A DNA stretch of 64,000 nucleotides, from contig CM064653.1 in the NCBI GenBank assembly GCA_032717465.1, positions 38,748,555 through 38,812,554 on the forward strand, read 5' to 3'. Origin of the DNA: Coenobita brevimanus. Lineage: Eukaryota; Arthropoda; Malacostraca; Decapoda; Coenobitidae. Positions 29,820 through 41,699 of the stretch are shown here, one piece after another; the first letter of the stretch is position 1; each line of letters opens with the position of its first letter. A model generated the notes under the pieces. That model was not told where the DNA came from, did not search any database, and was given only the letters and a program-made list of their open reading frames with translations. The position numbers and the translations under genes are program-made.

Positions 29820-30360
29820 TCCCCTGGCCCCTCTTCCCCTTCCCCTCCCCTTTCTCATTCTCCCCACCCCTTCACCTTCTCCTCCCCTTCCCCTCTTCTC
29901 TATCTTCCCCTTCTCCTCTTTACCCCTCCTTCCCCTCTCCTCTATCTTTCCCCCCTTCCCTCTATCACTCCTCCAACACTTCCTCTCCCTCCCCTACGCT
30001 CTCAATCTTTCTCCCCCTCCTACTCCTCTTTCCTCTTTATTTTCGACATTCCTCTTTCTACCCTGCACTCTCCTCTGTATCCTCTCTCCCCCTTCCTGCT
30101 CCTCCTCTCCCATTTTTCTCTAACCCCTTCTCCTCTTCCTCTCCTCTCTTCTCACTAACCCTCCTCAGCTCTCCTCTCCCTCTCGTAATCCCTTCTCCTC
30201 TTTCATCTTCCCTCAAACACCTCATTTGCCTCTCCAACTCTCTTCCTCATCTCCTTCCTTACCCTCTCCATCTTCATTCCCTCCCGCTTCTCAGTCTCCT
30301 TTTCCATCTATCCTCCTCCTCCCATCCAAATCCCCCTCTTCTCCCCTCCTCTGAGAAGAC
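29820..30360. other. Polypyrimidine tract
   Basis: C/T-rich with CCTCTTTCCCCTTC-type words. Overlapping Pro/Ser/Leu frames in all three registers show that none is a gene. Confidence 0.75.
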
Positions 30361-30437
30361 CTATCAGTCAAAGAGTTGAAGAATGCCATCTAATTAATCC
30401 CCGTACCTATAAATACCTCCAGACTTCAATTTTACAC

Positions 30438-30560
30438 CCATTAACACCTTCAATCCTATTACCTACTTTTCATCTTACTCCCACTACCATCAGACGATAT
30501 TATCCAGCTAATGGAGATAGCTGGACTGTGAGGGGGCTCCTGGAGACTGTTCCTTACCCC
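30438..30560 (+). repeat. PAL-A copy
   Basis: Left end CATTAACACCTTCAATCC, then ACTACCATCAGACGATATTA with TCCAGCTAATGG, then a GAGGGGGCTCCTGG boundary. Confidence 0.7.
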
Positions 30561-30624
30561 GTCACTACAAATTACCTCTCAAATGCTTCAGTGGCAAATA
30601 TACAAATAAAATGTACACCACAAC

Positions 30625-30770
30625 TATGAGAGGCTTAACTTCTTGAAATCAGGCGTGTCGATTGGTGGTTTATTCTTGTTACCTCCAGACGATTTTATTC
30701 AGCCAAGTGACAACCATCGTACTACATGGGTAAATCAGGGCTGTAATGACGTTCTGTGACGGAAAGGGTT
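30625..30770 (+). repeat. PAL-A copy
   Basis: Well-preserved core TACCTCCAGACGATTTTATT followed by CAGCCAAG. The right side reads ATCAGGGCTGTAATGACG and ends in AAAGGGTTAAC, that is GGG followed by TTAA. Confidence 0.8.
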
Positions 30771-30950
30771 AACCTCAATAAAATGCATTTTTTTTTTTTT
30801 GCGTGTTCTTGCTATTAACAGACGATTTAACTCAGCTGAGGGGAGACTAAAGCTGGAGGAGTCACAGAACCAACCTTCATAAACCCCTTCAAAATGAATC
30901 CTCTCCTAGACTGAATAAAATTATCAGGAAGTAACAAAAGGCAAAAGGGC
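30765..30950. repeat. PAL-A copy, palindromic
   Basis: Starts at the shared GGGTTAACC, has AACAGACGATTTAACTCAGC (about 30819-30838) and, inverted, AGACTGAATAAAATTATCAG (about 30909-30928). AAACCCCTTCAAAATGAATC lies between. It abuts the previous copy so closely that the two may be a tandem insertion. Confidence 0.78.
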
Positions 30951-31207
30951 AAATTAATCACAAAGTATCATAAAGTTAGGTTTATTAACAGGAGCACTTT
31001 GAGAGCATATACCTCCACCAGGGCAGATCTGTCCTCCCTTCTTACCTTGCCCTTTAAATTCTTTCGTCCCAAATTATTACTTTTTCCCCTAAGGGTTTTC
31101 AATTATCATTCTAAATTTGACGCAAGCCTATCAGATAACTTGCTCCATAATATTACTAACAGACAGAGACAAACAAAGCCAAAACATACCTTCCTTAACG
31201 GAGGTAA

Positions 31208-31247
<40 letters not shown>

Positions 31248-31419
31248 TTACGGTATTTTACTCACATATTTCTCTCGGTATTTTTACGTAAATATTTTTA
31301 TAAAAGTACAAGTTAAGTGGATATGAGGCATTGGTAACCTATAATTGTAATCTGCGATGTTTTATCATAATTACGCTCCACTACATATCAAAGACTAAAG
31401 CTCGATTACCTGTTACGCC

Positions 31420-31420
<1 letters not shown>
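30951..31420. other. AT-rich spacer with (AAT)n
   Basis: (AAT)n at 31213-31247. Otherwise no gene recognised. Confidence 0.6.
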
Positions 31421-31469
<49 letters not shown>

Positions 31470-31523
31470 AATTATCTACATCTACCACTTCACTAATGAA
31501 TCTCTCTCTCTCTCTCTCTCTCT

Positions 31524-31579
<56 letters not shown>
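31421..31579. repeat. (CA)n and compound (CT)n(CA)n
   Basis: CA at about 31421-31467, then CT (31501-31524) directly joined to CA (31525-31579). On the minus strand the second array reads (TG)n(AG)n. Confidence 0.97.
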
Positions 31580-31580
<1 letters not shown>

Positions 31581-31679
31581 ACGGTAAAGCTTTATCCACT
31601 CTTTTCTTCCACGATCTAACTTCCTCCTTCACACACACAAAAAGAAAAAAGAAAAAAAGAAAAAAGAAAATCAAGTGGC

Positions 31680-32042
31680 AGTTCTTTGTCCACTACCTGT
31701 CAATATCTGAACATTCCTCTTCCACTTTTTTCTCTCTCTCCTTCTTCCACTGTCTTTCTCCTCCACAGCTTTACTATTCTTATTTCCTCTTCTTTTGCTG
31801 TTTTACGTCTCTCATCTTTTAGCATTCTCCTATCTTCTTCTTTATCTAGTCCTCTCCTCCTCTTCTTTATTTATATGTCGGTCTTCCACATTCTTCCCAT
31901 CCACTTCTTTACCTTGTCGCTGATTTCCACTTTTTTCTTTCATTTTAATCTTCGTCTTTCAGCAATGCCTTTCCTAATTCCTCTTTCATCCAAAACCATT
32001 TCCGTCCATTTGTTAGTTTTCTTTAAGTATTTTCCTCTTCAA

Positions 32043-32089
<47 letters not shown>

Positions 32090-32269
32090 ACTCTTATCTT
32101 TTTTTTCTCTTCCACTTCTTTACCTTCTCGCTTACTTCCTCCTCTTTCTTTCTTTTTTATCTCCGTCTTTCAACAATGTCTTTCCTACTTCCTCTTTCAT
32201 CCACAGTCTTTTCCTGCCATCTGTTACTGTTTTCCTCCCACAATTTCCTTTCTAACATATTTACTTTTT

Positions 32270-32317
<48 letters not shown>

Positions 32318-32360
32318 TTAACAAGATTACCACCCTCTTTTTTTTTTTTTTTATCATGTA
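31680..32360. repeat. Polypyrimidine block with a diverged 200-bp duplication
   Basis: Two halves share the order CTTCTTTACCTTSTCGCT, TTTCTTTC, TTTCARCAATGYCTTTCCTA, CTCTTTCATCCA, a (CT)n run and CTCTTMC. One half spans about 31895-32090, the other about 32113-32320. (CT)n runs lie at 32049-32085 and 32276-32312. Confidence 0.6.
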
Positions 32361-32511
32361 ACAGAAATGGGCGCTCCCACCCACCCCGTTTTTTGTACCT
32401 ACCTCATTTCATTAGGAGGGAGTAACTAAAAAAAAAATATATAGTACATCTCCCTTAATGTAATTCGTCGTAAGAGTGGTCTAGACTACGTGTGCTTCTT
32501 AACCGGGTGAC

Positions 32512-32514
<3 letters not shown>

Positions 32515-32598
<84 letters not shown>

Positions 32599-32652
32599 CT
32601 CCATTACTCTACATTTATGAATTAGGTACTCTTGATATGATGCAGATGAATA

Positions 32653-32748
<96 letters not shown>
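32515..32748. repeat. Two (GT)n arrays with a 60-bp spacer
   Basis: GT at 32515-32594 and 32655-32748, separated by ordinary sequence including ATTTATGAATTAGGTACTC. Confidence 0.98.
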
Positions 32749-32750
<2 letters not shown>

Positions 32751-33490
32751 ACCGTATCACCCAGTCCACAGTCAGTCCATCCCATCACTTCATCCACCCA
32801 ACAATTAATGTCGGCTATCTTTTTTATCCACATCCACCGATCCACACAATCATTCCATCCATAATTATCCACCGTCAAATCCACCCAATCTTTCTCAATA
32901 ATCATAGTTATCAATTATTCACTCCACCTAATTATTTTCACGGTCCACACAGTTACTCCACTCCATCACCTCAGCCACTACCTAATCCACCCAATCTATC
33001 GAATCTTTCTATCCTTTTCCATCCACTAATCAATTATTCTACTAATCCACACAATATTGTTCATTATTCAATCCACCCAATTAATTTACCAACTTCCACC
33101 CATGCACTCAATGATTCCACTACTCCACACAACAGTATTACCAACTATCCAACCCTCAGGTCATTCTATCCACATCAATCCAATAATTTGCCACGATCCT
33201 TCCACAAATCCACACACACGTATTATTGACCAACCAATCCACCTAATCACTGCATCCACATCCACCTATCCACCCACACTCACTCTTCTAATCCAAACAA
33301 CGCCATCCACTATCCATAGCACCCAACCATCTAACCAATCATCCCAACAACCCACCCACCCAGTCAGTCCACACCCTCACTTCGTCCACTGCCTAATCCA
33401 CCCAATCTTCCACCCGCACCAACACGCCCCCCCTCCCACTGCTCAATCCACCCAATCCATCCAATCATCCAAACATATGAGCTCCCAGTG
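32749..33490. repeat. Degenerate TCCACCCAATC repeat
   Basis: Words of the type ATCCACCCAATC, CATCCACATCCACC and CCACACAATATT recur every 10-40 bp for about 740 bp. Thr/Pro/His/Ile-rich frames are incidental. Confidence 0.75.
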
Positions 33491-33589
33491 ACACTAAATC
33501 CACCTGCAAAATGTATGTGGTGAATTTCAGCATTAAAACAAAAAAAAGGGAGCGATGTTGCTGGGAAAATGAGAAAAATACGTAGCATA

Positions 33590-33733
33590 CCGGTACATAT
33601 ACACACTCATAAATATACACAAACATACATATACTCAAAGGTTATTACACATACATACACATACCAGCACATATATATACATACCTACACAGGCTAATAC
33701 ACAAACATACATACCCGAACATATATACATACT

Positions 33734-33786
<53 letters not shown>

Positions 33787-33900
33787 CTCTCTCTCTCTCT
33801 CTCAAGCTAATACCTACAAACACAGATACGTATATATAAACATACATACACATAATTGACACATATACATTTAGGCAATATACAGTACATTTATACACCG
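33590..33900. repeat. CATA-rich region with (CA)n(CT)n
   Basis: Imperfect ACATACATA repeats around a CA array (33733-33782) directly joined to CT (33783-33802). Confidence 0.85.
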
Positions 33901-33911
33901 CACACAGCCTA

Positions 33912-34036
33912 CAGGTGGTTAGAGAAGTTGTCTGTTATCTGAAAAGACGCCAGTTCGATCCAAGGCTGGAGCAGAAATTTGTGATTATTTTAATTTTGTT
34001 TAAACAGACTGCATATCTTCCACGTCCAACCGACAT

Positions 34037-34076
<40 letters not shown>

Positions 34077-34246
34077 CGTGAACGCCAACCCACCAGTCCC
34101 GTGGTAGACAGCGCTCGTATACAACCAATATAGCTATAAATATGGACGGTGGGTACTAACGCCAACGTGGTGACATTTAAAGATGAATAGCGTATATACT
34201 GTTAAGCCTTTGTGAACAGGCTGCCAATTCTATGCCCAAAGTCGAA
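33912..34246 (+). mobile_element. tRNA-derived SINE, SINE-1 copy 2
   Basis: Head with A-box-like GGTGGTTAGAG (about 33914) and B-box-like CAGTTCGATCC (33951-33961). The body shares ATATGGACGGTGGGT, the TAACGCCAACGTGGTGACAT block and a GCCCAAAGTCG end with 5136-5498. A (CA)n array (about 34037-34077) sits where the first copy has ordinary sequence. There is no poly-A tail, so this copy is older or 3'-eroded. Confidence 0.75.
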
Positions 34247-34301
34247 ATATACAATGCATATGGCAGGTTACATACATTCATACATCACACTATAAAAATG
34301 C

Positions 34302-34302
<1 letters not shown>

Positions 34303-34381
<79 letters not shown>
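34303..34381. repeat. Compound (CT)n(CA)n microsatellite
   Basis: About 42 bp of CT joined directly to about 37 bp of CA. Confidence 0.97.
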
Positions 34382-34384
<3 letters not shown>

Positions 34385-34479
34385 ACCACAAACCAGCACA
34401 ACTACCAATAAAGTGAATACCATATACGCCCCAATAAACACAACAACTAGTCCTGAAATATAACTCAGCATAAAAAGGC

Positions 34480-34985
34480 AAAAAAATAAATAAATAAATA
34501 AATAAATAAAAGTCCACCATAAAGCAAAAAATAAAAATGGAAAAATCCTCTCGAAAAACAAAATAAAATGCAAAACGTCACAAATATAAAAAACAAAAAT
34601 ATTTCAAATTTACGCGATCAAAGAGAGTAAATTACACATGAAAAAACAACAAAAACTGACAGGAAATCGGAGGAGAAAAATGGCATAAAAAACGAAGCGT
34701 GACTGTGCATATGAGAGAGAGAGAGAGAGAGTGAGAGAGAGAGATCAGTCAGCAACACTCATCACACACAGCCTCTCCAACTGACGTAGAGACTGACTGA
34801 CCCGCTGTGGTGATGTGGTACTGATGGTGATGATCGTGGGTGTAGTGCTTTGGTGGTGGTGGTGGTGGCAGAGTGTGGTAATGGTGGTAGAAATGGAAGT
34901 CTGGTGATGGTGGTGGTAGTGGTGGTAATAGTAGTAGTGGTGGTAGCAGAAATTTTGGTAGAGTGACAGTGGTAGTGATGATAAC
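34480..34985. repeat. (AAAT)n, (GA)n and (GGT)n spacer
   Basis: AAAT run at 34485-34510, GA runs at 34712-34744 and GGT/AGT trinucleotides at 34852-34945. Otherwise AT-rich with no gene. Confidence 0.8.
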
Positions 34986-35154
34986 AGGATGATTGGTAGT
35001 ACTGACACTGAAGATAAACAAGGAAAACACACACACACAAAAAAAAAAACATAAAATAACTCTTCCACTTAAAATAATAACGAAGTGAAGCAACATCAAA
35101 ATGAGTAACAAAAAGCCTTCTATAATTCATTCACTATATTTTATTAGTACTGGT

Positions 35155-35165
35155 ATTTTCTTGAT
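35155..35165 (+). repeat. Left target-site duplication of the LINE
   Basis: ATTTTCTTGAT here is repeated exactly at 37547-37557, on either side of the retrotransposon. Confidence 0.65.
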
Positions 35166-35170
35166 GGCAG

Positions 35171-37546
35171 TTGTTTAAGAGTGCTGTGGTGGGGCATGCA
35201 GAAGAGGTGTGTGGTGGGGCATGCAGAAGAGGTGTGTGGTGTGAGATGAGTGGGTGGTGGTGTAAGAAAAGGAAGTGAATGGTGGTGCGAGGAAGTAAGT
35301 ATGGCTGTGGCTGAGAAGAGACGTGCATATGAAGTGTGGCTGCAGAGGAAAGATAAGATGTCATATGAAAGGTATAAGGAAAAGAGGAATAGAGCGAGAA
35401 GGGCTGTGCGTGATGCTAAAGTGGCAGCAGATGAGAAGTGGGGTAGGCGGCTGACAGAGAATTTTCAACAGAATAAGAAAATGTTTTGGAAGGAGGTGAA
35501 AAGGGTGCGAAAGGGAGAGTCTGGGAAGGAAGAACGAGTAAAAGCAGAGGATGGAAGGATGTTGAGATGGATGCAGTAAGGAAGAGATGGGCAGAGTATT
35601 TTGAAAGACTGTTAAATGTAGAGGAGGAAAGGGTGGCTGAGATTGTGGCGAATGGAAGGGTGCAAGGAATAAATGTGTTGGGAGAGTTGAATGATTCTTT
35701 GATCACGAAGGAGGAAGTGGAGAAGGCAGTAAAGGAGATGAAAACAGGGAAAGCTGCAGGTATGGATGGGTGTGCTGTGGAATGCCTGAAGGGTGGTGGA
35801 GTGACTATTGTTGACTGGTTAGTAAGATTGCTGAATGTGTGCTTTGAGAAAGGTACGGTGCCAATTGACTGGGCAAGTGCTTGTGTGGTCCCGTTGTATA
35901 AAGGCAAGGGTGATAAGTATGAATGTACTAGCTTTAGGGGCATAAGTCTATTGAGTGTTGTAGGTAAGGTGTAAGGTAGAGTGTTAATTATGAGAGTTAG
36001 AGAGGGTACAGAGGGAGTGACTGGTGATGAGCAGTGTGGCATTAGGAGAGGGAAGGGATGCGTTGATCAGGTGTTTGCTGTGAGACAAGTGTGTGAAAAG
36101 TATTTAGCGAAAGGCAAGGATGTGTTTTGGGCATTTATGGATTTAGAGAAAGCGTATGATAGAATTGATAGGGAGGCTTTGTGGACTGTTTTAAGATTGT
36201 ATGGACTTGATGGTAGGTTACTAAAAGGTGTGAAAAGTTTTTATGTAAATAGTAGAGCGTGTGTAAGAGTGGGAAACGCTGTGAGTGATTGGTTTCCCAT
36301 GAGAGTGGGGCTGCGATAGGGATGTGTGATGTCGCCTTGGTTGTTTAATATTTACATGGATGGTGTTGTAAGGGAGGTGAATGCAAGAGTTTTAGGTGGA
36401 GGTCTGAGTCTAGTGAATGTTGATGGTGGAGAGTGGAATCTGAAGCAGCTGCTGTTTGCAGATGATACTGCACTGGTGACTGATTCAGAGGAGAAATTGA
36501 GACAGTTGGTAGAGGAGTTTGGAAGGGTGTGTGAAAGGAGGAAATTAAAAGTAAATGAGAATAAGAGTAAAGTGATGAAGTGTACAAGGTTGATAGATGG
36601 TAGGGGGATGAATATAGTTTTGAATGGTGAGTTGCTTGAGGAGGTAGATTGTTTTAAATATTTAGGGTCACATGTTGCTGTGGATGGAAGAATAGATGCA
36701 GAAGTGAAGTTTAGAATAAATGAAGTAGGAAAGGTGCTGGGAGGAATGAAAAAAGTGTTTAAATGTCGTTCGCTTATAATGGATGTAAAGAGAAGGCTGT
36801 ATGAGGGTGTTGTGGTACCGACTGCGTTATATGGGGCTGAAACATGGAATATGGGTGTAGCAGAGAGGAAAATTTTGAATGTAATGGAGATGAGGTGTCT
36901 GAGGAGTATGTGTGGGGTGACGCGTATGGATAGGGTGCGAAATGAAGAAGTGCGAAGGAGAACTGGAGTTGTTCGGGAGATGGCTGGCAGAGTTGAGCAG
37001 AAGGTGTTGCGATGGTTTGGGCATATGGAGAGAATGGATAATGAGCGATTGGTGAAAAAGATAACTAGATCTGATGTGAGAGGTGTAAGGCTGAGAGGAA
37101 GACCACGAATAGGATGGATGGACAGTGTGAAGAGAGCGCTGGATGCGAGAGGGATGTCTGTTGAGCAAGGAAGAATGGCTGTGCGACAGAAAAAAATGGA
37201 GAGAAACTGTGAATGAATAAGTGATGACGCAGCCCTGAGGGGATATTCTCCCGCATTTGGTCTGATCAGCTAGTCAGGTCAGGTGCGGGTAAGGGGATGG
37301 GTCTGTTATGATGTGGCAGGGGTAAACCAGTTCTGCTGTCGGACCCTGCTGCGGATGTCACTGATTGCATTGCGCAGTTGACACTTGTGCGGTGTGGTGC
37401 GGTGAGGATCTGTCCGTTCTCCACTTTGGGGCTAAGATGCGAATGAATGTGTTTGAATGGATGAGTAAATGGGGAGTGTGTCGTCCTTTCTCGGCTACCT
37501 CCCTTTCCTTGGGGGAAGCAGCCTAGGTATATAGATAGATAGATAG
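35171..37546 (+). mobile_element. 5'-truncated non-LTR retrotransposon, probably RTE-like
   Basis: A LINE fragment of about 2.4 kb that keeps the region after the endonuclease, the reverse transcriptase, a C-terminal domain and a 3' UTR of about 330 bp. The endonuclease is missing apart from possibly its last residues, the usual result of incomplete reverse transcription. The 3' end is a short (ATAG)n run instead of poly-A, as known for RTE-type elements, and an 11-bp direct repeat flanks the copy. A 25-bp unit containing GGGGCATGCAGAAGAGGTGT occurs twice at the left edge (35186-35235). RTE is my best clade assignment; other LINE clades with the same FADD motif are not excluded. Confidence 0.85.
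35250..37216 (+). pseudogene. Reverse transcriptase remnant of the LINE
   Basis: About 650 codons in two registers. The first part (35250-35579) encodes a basic linker rich in Arg, Lys and Glu. The register shifts near 35545-35575, and the rest (35486-37216) is in one frame broken by two stops: TAA at 35972-35974 and TAG at 36317-36319. Reverse transcriptase landmarks are visible: motif A FMDLEKAYD (Asp codon at 36140), motif B GCVMSPWLFNIY just after the TAG, which sits where family members usually have Gln, the catalytic FADD (36455-36466), and YLGS of the thumb region (about 36659). The C-terminal part has GAETWNM and WFGHMERM, common in RTE-type and related LINEs. The damage is light (one frameshift, two probable point stops), so the copy is dead but fairly young. 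Confidence 0.9.
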
Positions 37547-37557
37547 ATTTTCTTGAT
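37547..37557 (+). repeat. Right target-site duplication of the LINE
   Basis: ATTTTCTTGAT repeats the sequence at 35155-35165. It is followed by CTGCCAGACGATTTA, so the insertion lies within a PAL-A end. Confidence 0.65.
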
Positions 37558-37680
37558 CTGCCAGACGATTTATTTTATTATAATAGTACTGGTATATTCT
37601 TGATCTGCCAGACGATTTTACTCACCTTAACAGACCACCAATGAGGTAGTTAATGAAGGAAATATCAAAACCCTCCAATG
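37547..37680 (+). repeat. PAL-A copy with duplicated core, LINE target
   Basis: CTTGATCTGCCAGACGATTT occurs at 37552 and again at 37599. The segment TTAGTACTGGTATTTTCTTG left of the LINE matches TAGTACTGGTATATTCTTG at 37585, so the pre-insertion site already held a tandem of this end. The right side has GTTAATGAAGGAAATATC. Confidence 0.75.
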
Positions 37681-37712
37681 CCGAATGTCTCTCTCAGATT
37701 AATTATAATCGT

Positions 37713-37715
<3 letters not shown>

Positions 37716-37755
<40 letters not shown>
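37716..37755. repeat. (CA)n microsatellite
   Basis: Perfect CA array of about 40 bp. Confidence 0.95.
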
Positions 37756-37758
<3 letters not shown>

Positions 37759-37889
37759 TGATAAATAACATACCGGTAAAAATAAGTAAAAACCACAGCT
37801 CCCATCATTGTCATCCAGGGCAATTGAGGCCACAGGTTTATCCCTCAAAAATCCCACTTAATAGTCTGTTTAAGAATAGCCACCCGTCT

Positions 37890-38324
<435 letters not shown>

Positions 38325-38463
38325 AACTTTTTCTTGATGGCTTATCCTTTTCCTCATCTTTTCCTTTCAGACGACAAAGAGAGAGAGAAAGTTAATCCTC
38401 CGCTCATTTTTTCCTGCTTGGTCTTTCCTCTAGTACTCTTAATCTTGATCACTTGTGCCCCCC

Positions 38464-38500
<37 letters not shown>

Positions 38501-38784
38501 ATTCTGTTCACCATTCTTTTCCTCTCCATTTCTCTTTCCCCATCCTCCTCTTTCCCCTCGCTCATCCTACTCTTTTCCCCTCCCCACATACCATGATTCC
38601 CGTTTCATCATCACCATCCTCTCTGTCTCTCTCTCTCTCTCTAATCAGCATGGTATGACTGCTAATGAGGGCAATCAGGAGGACCATAAGTAACCTCCTC
38701 CCCCTCACTAACTACCACCACCACAGGGACATCAGCTACGACACCATCCCACTCACTCACTCAATACCCTCACCCTTCTTTTAA

Positions 38785-38930
38785 TCATCCTGCCTTCAGA
38801 CGATTTTACTTTAGGGGAAAAACCTCTCAGTGTCAAGTACTTAATCTCCATCAAAACTCCTCCCCGAAGCTGACTAAAATCGTATGGCGGCAGCAAAAGT
38901 CAATAAACAGGGTATCGTGTTCTGTTATAG
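38785..38930. repeat. PAL-A copy, compact palindrome
   Basis: CTGCCTTCAGACGATTTTAC (about 38798) and, inverted, GACTAAAATCGTATGGCGGC (about 38872), about 55 bp apart, with AACCTCTCAGTGTCAAGTAC after the first core. Both arms and the turn are present. Confidence 0.8.
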
Positions 38931-39799
38931 GGAACTTTATGGCATCTTGAGGAGCCTTGTACCATTCAGCAGTGAAATATTATCTCACCAACTATAACTA
39001 AACTGATTTGGCGAGCGGCCTAACAGAACACTAATTGATTACTACTGTATTTATTGTTTACTATTACTATTATAATGTGGTAGGTGGTGGCGATCATCAT
39101 CCACTCGCTTCAAGTAGTGTTGCCTACTTCTTCCGTCACCTTTATAATTCATTTTCTGTGTCAGCCCTCCTCCCTTCCTGTTTCTCCCATCTTTCCTGGC
39201 ACTTTATTACTCTTCTTTCCTTCTCACGTGGCTTTACTTTGAGTGACAAGACAAATGGTTTCCTGTAAGCCAGGAAACCATTTACAAAGCTGGGTGGTAA
39301 CCATATAACTAACTCGTACGTGTTCCCTACGTGTCAACAAGTGGGTTGGCGGAGAATTCGTGTCCCTCCCCGTAAAACAACTAATTCAGATAAACGGCCA
39401 CCCCTCATGGGATTATGGCGTCTGGCTTGATGATGACGATAATAAACTTTCCACTACCAATCTTGCTCACTACCTACCTCTCTCGTTCCTCGGCATCTCC
39501 ACCCATCTAAATACTCTTAATGCCATCTCTTCTCATTTGTTGATATTACTTTTGTATAATTTACTCATTTACTGATGCTTACTCTTACATAATCTAGCGA
39601 AATCACCATGCCACCAAATTACAACTATACTAAATGACGTGTAATTGCAACTAACTATAATGGAGTCTGGAAAATAAGTGGACAAAGCTCAGTCGCTTAC
39701 TACCACTTAGGAAATAATGCCTACTGACCATACTATACCCCGCCCCTCCACCTGACGATACCCTCTCTTTATACTCGTTTGTACATATTTATTTTTATA
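38931..39799. other. Unique-looking spacer
   Basis: No simple repeats and no recognised gene. The 77- and 71-codon plus-strand frames (39035-39268, 39360-39575) have no domain. Contains the 13-bp hairpin at 39253-39283. Confidence 0.45.
39253..39283. repeat. Perfect 13-bp hairpin
   Basis: AAATGGTTTCCTG, loop TAAGC, then the exact inverted complement CAGGAAACCATTT. Too short for a miRNA precursor. It could be a remnant of a palindromic element or a structured site. Confidence 0.6.
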
Positions 39800-39922
39800 C
39801 AGCTTGGCAACAACAGCATCCCAGACTCTAATTATAAAAGAAGTTATGGTTAATTACAACACCCACCACTAAAGGAACATGAAATAATTGAACACTGACA
39901 CTATATCTACGATGATGATGAC

Positions 39923-39964
<42 letters not shown>

Positions 39965-39966
39965 GG

Positions 39967-39997
<31 letters not shown>

Positions 39998-40220
39998 GGT
40001 GATGATGATGATAAAGGTGATGATGATGATGATGATAAAGGTGATGATGATGATGAACACCTTGTCACTAACTATGGGCCCCACTAATTATCCTTATTAA
40101 CTGCCCCTCGTTAACAACCACCCTGACAACACCACATATTGACAGTGCCAGTCCCCATCCTTCCACTCAGCAATCAGCCTCTCCTTAACAGCATGTACAC
40201 AGCCATTTGAACACGTTTCT
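39800..40220 (+). repeat. Module M copy 1
   Basis: Order: AACAACAGCATCCCAG, ATTGAACACTGACACTATAT, a GATGAT array (39911-40056), GAACACCTTGTCACTAACTA, CTCGTTAAC, ATTGACAGTGCCAG, CTCTCCTTAACAGCATG. The same order is seen at 41270-41650 and 41700-42130. Confidence 0.65.
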
Positions 40221-40370
40221 GTAGTTACATTATTATTTCTTACGAGTGCCAATGCAGGTCCACATCTTGTTATTTGACGGAGGGTGAAAGCTAGAATTCA
40301 TCTTTACTCATGCTGCCAAAGTACAAAGTAGGAAGGGGGGACAATAATGTAGAAGTCGAAGTGTAGTAGC

Positions 40371-40519
<149 letters not shown>

Positions 40520-40723
40520 ATCGGTATCATTATTATCTTATCTGACAGGGTGCCACCATAATAAAACATGGAAAAGAACACCATTCTAATAAAACCCAAT
40601 CAATCGACAGTAACCAACCCATTACCTACTGCATCGCAGACCGGAAGACGAACACAACGACCATTGAGCCACCGTGGGATTATATAGACAATATTAATTT
40701 TTTTATACGTAACAATACAATAA

Positions 40724-40725
<2 letters not shown>

Positions 40726-40796
<71 letters not shown>
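40726..40796. repeat. (AT)n microsatellite
   Basis: Perfect AT array of about 71 bp followed by CACACACGG. Confidence 0.99.
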
Positions 40797-40805
<9 letters not shown>

Positions 40806-41269
40806 TATATGTACAGATGCTCGGCTCTGTGAGGTGCAGCCAGGATTCCCGGGGCTTGAATGATGTGCGAGTGACTTTTTGGCCCATTTCACTGGACATA
40901 AATAGTTCTCCCACTTTTGTACTTTATCCTTCCCTGTGTCTCGATCTACCTCACTTTTGCCTTAGGTGGGAAAGAGGCTCAGGATGATGATGGTGGTGGA
41001 ATACAAAACTCTTATTATAATTAACAAAACTATCTACGGCATCTACAGTATAGCCCAACTCCTTCATCCCGGAAGGGGTGTCCACAAACGAACCTCTGCC
41101 AACAAGCTGCCCTCTCTCCACTTCACCCCCCCCCTTCACTAATTACGGTACATCTTATGCAAACGAGAGTTAATTGGAACAGCGACCCACAAGTAGTACC
41201 TAAGTGAAGATGAACTGATACTCGAGTTATGTATAATGGCGCCATTTAATTCGAAACCCGTCCCAGTAA

Positions 41270-41650
41270 TAGAATTCCGGGAGCAATTAAACACTAACTG
41301 ATACGGTAATTATGTTTATGCAATTTACATTAGCATCCTCCATCCCTTGCTCTTGACTAGCTGGAAACTGGATGACAATGATGACGATGACTGATAACGA
41401 TGATGATGATGAACACCATGCCACTAACTATATATCCCCACTACCTGATGGTAATAAAAAGATGATGACAATGATAATAAACCTGTAACTGATTAGGCTA
41501 CATACCTCTGCCACTAACTGCCTCTCTCGTTAACTTGACCAGGGGACATGGTGCTAGTAGCCGGGCCTCCATTTCCCCTAACAACACCTTGTCCCTAATG
41601 GCATGCAGGCTAAAAAGTACCTCAACACCCAAGGACGCATATTAACCTGA
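41270..41650 (+). repeat. Module M copy 2
   Basis: Order: CAATTAAACACTAACTGATAC, a GATGAT array (about 41375-41411), GAACACCATGCCACTAACTA, CTCGTTAAC, GTGCTAGTAGCCGGGCCTCC, CTAACAACACCTTG, CCCTAATGGCATG. Extra sequence between CACTAACTA and CTCGTTAAC carries a second partial GCCACTAACTGCC, so part of the module is repeated inside. Confidence 0.65.
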
Positions 41651-41699
41651 GAGCATATATGTATTGACCCTTTGTAGCAATGGACTAACTAGTTTTTTC

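Noticed and set aside
40640..40680. Minus-strand tRNA-like A box (GGTGGCTCAATGGTCG)
   Set aside because: No acceptable B box at tRNA spacing; kept only as a note of a possible decayed SINE head.
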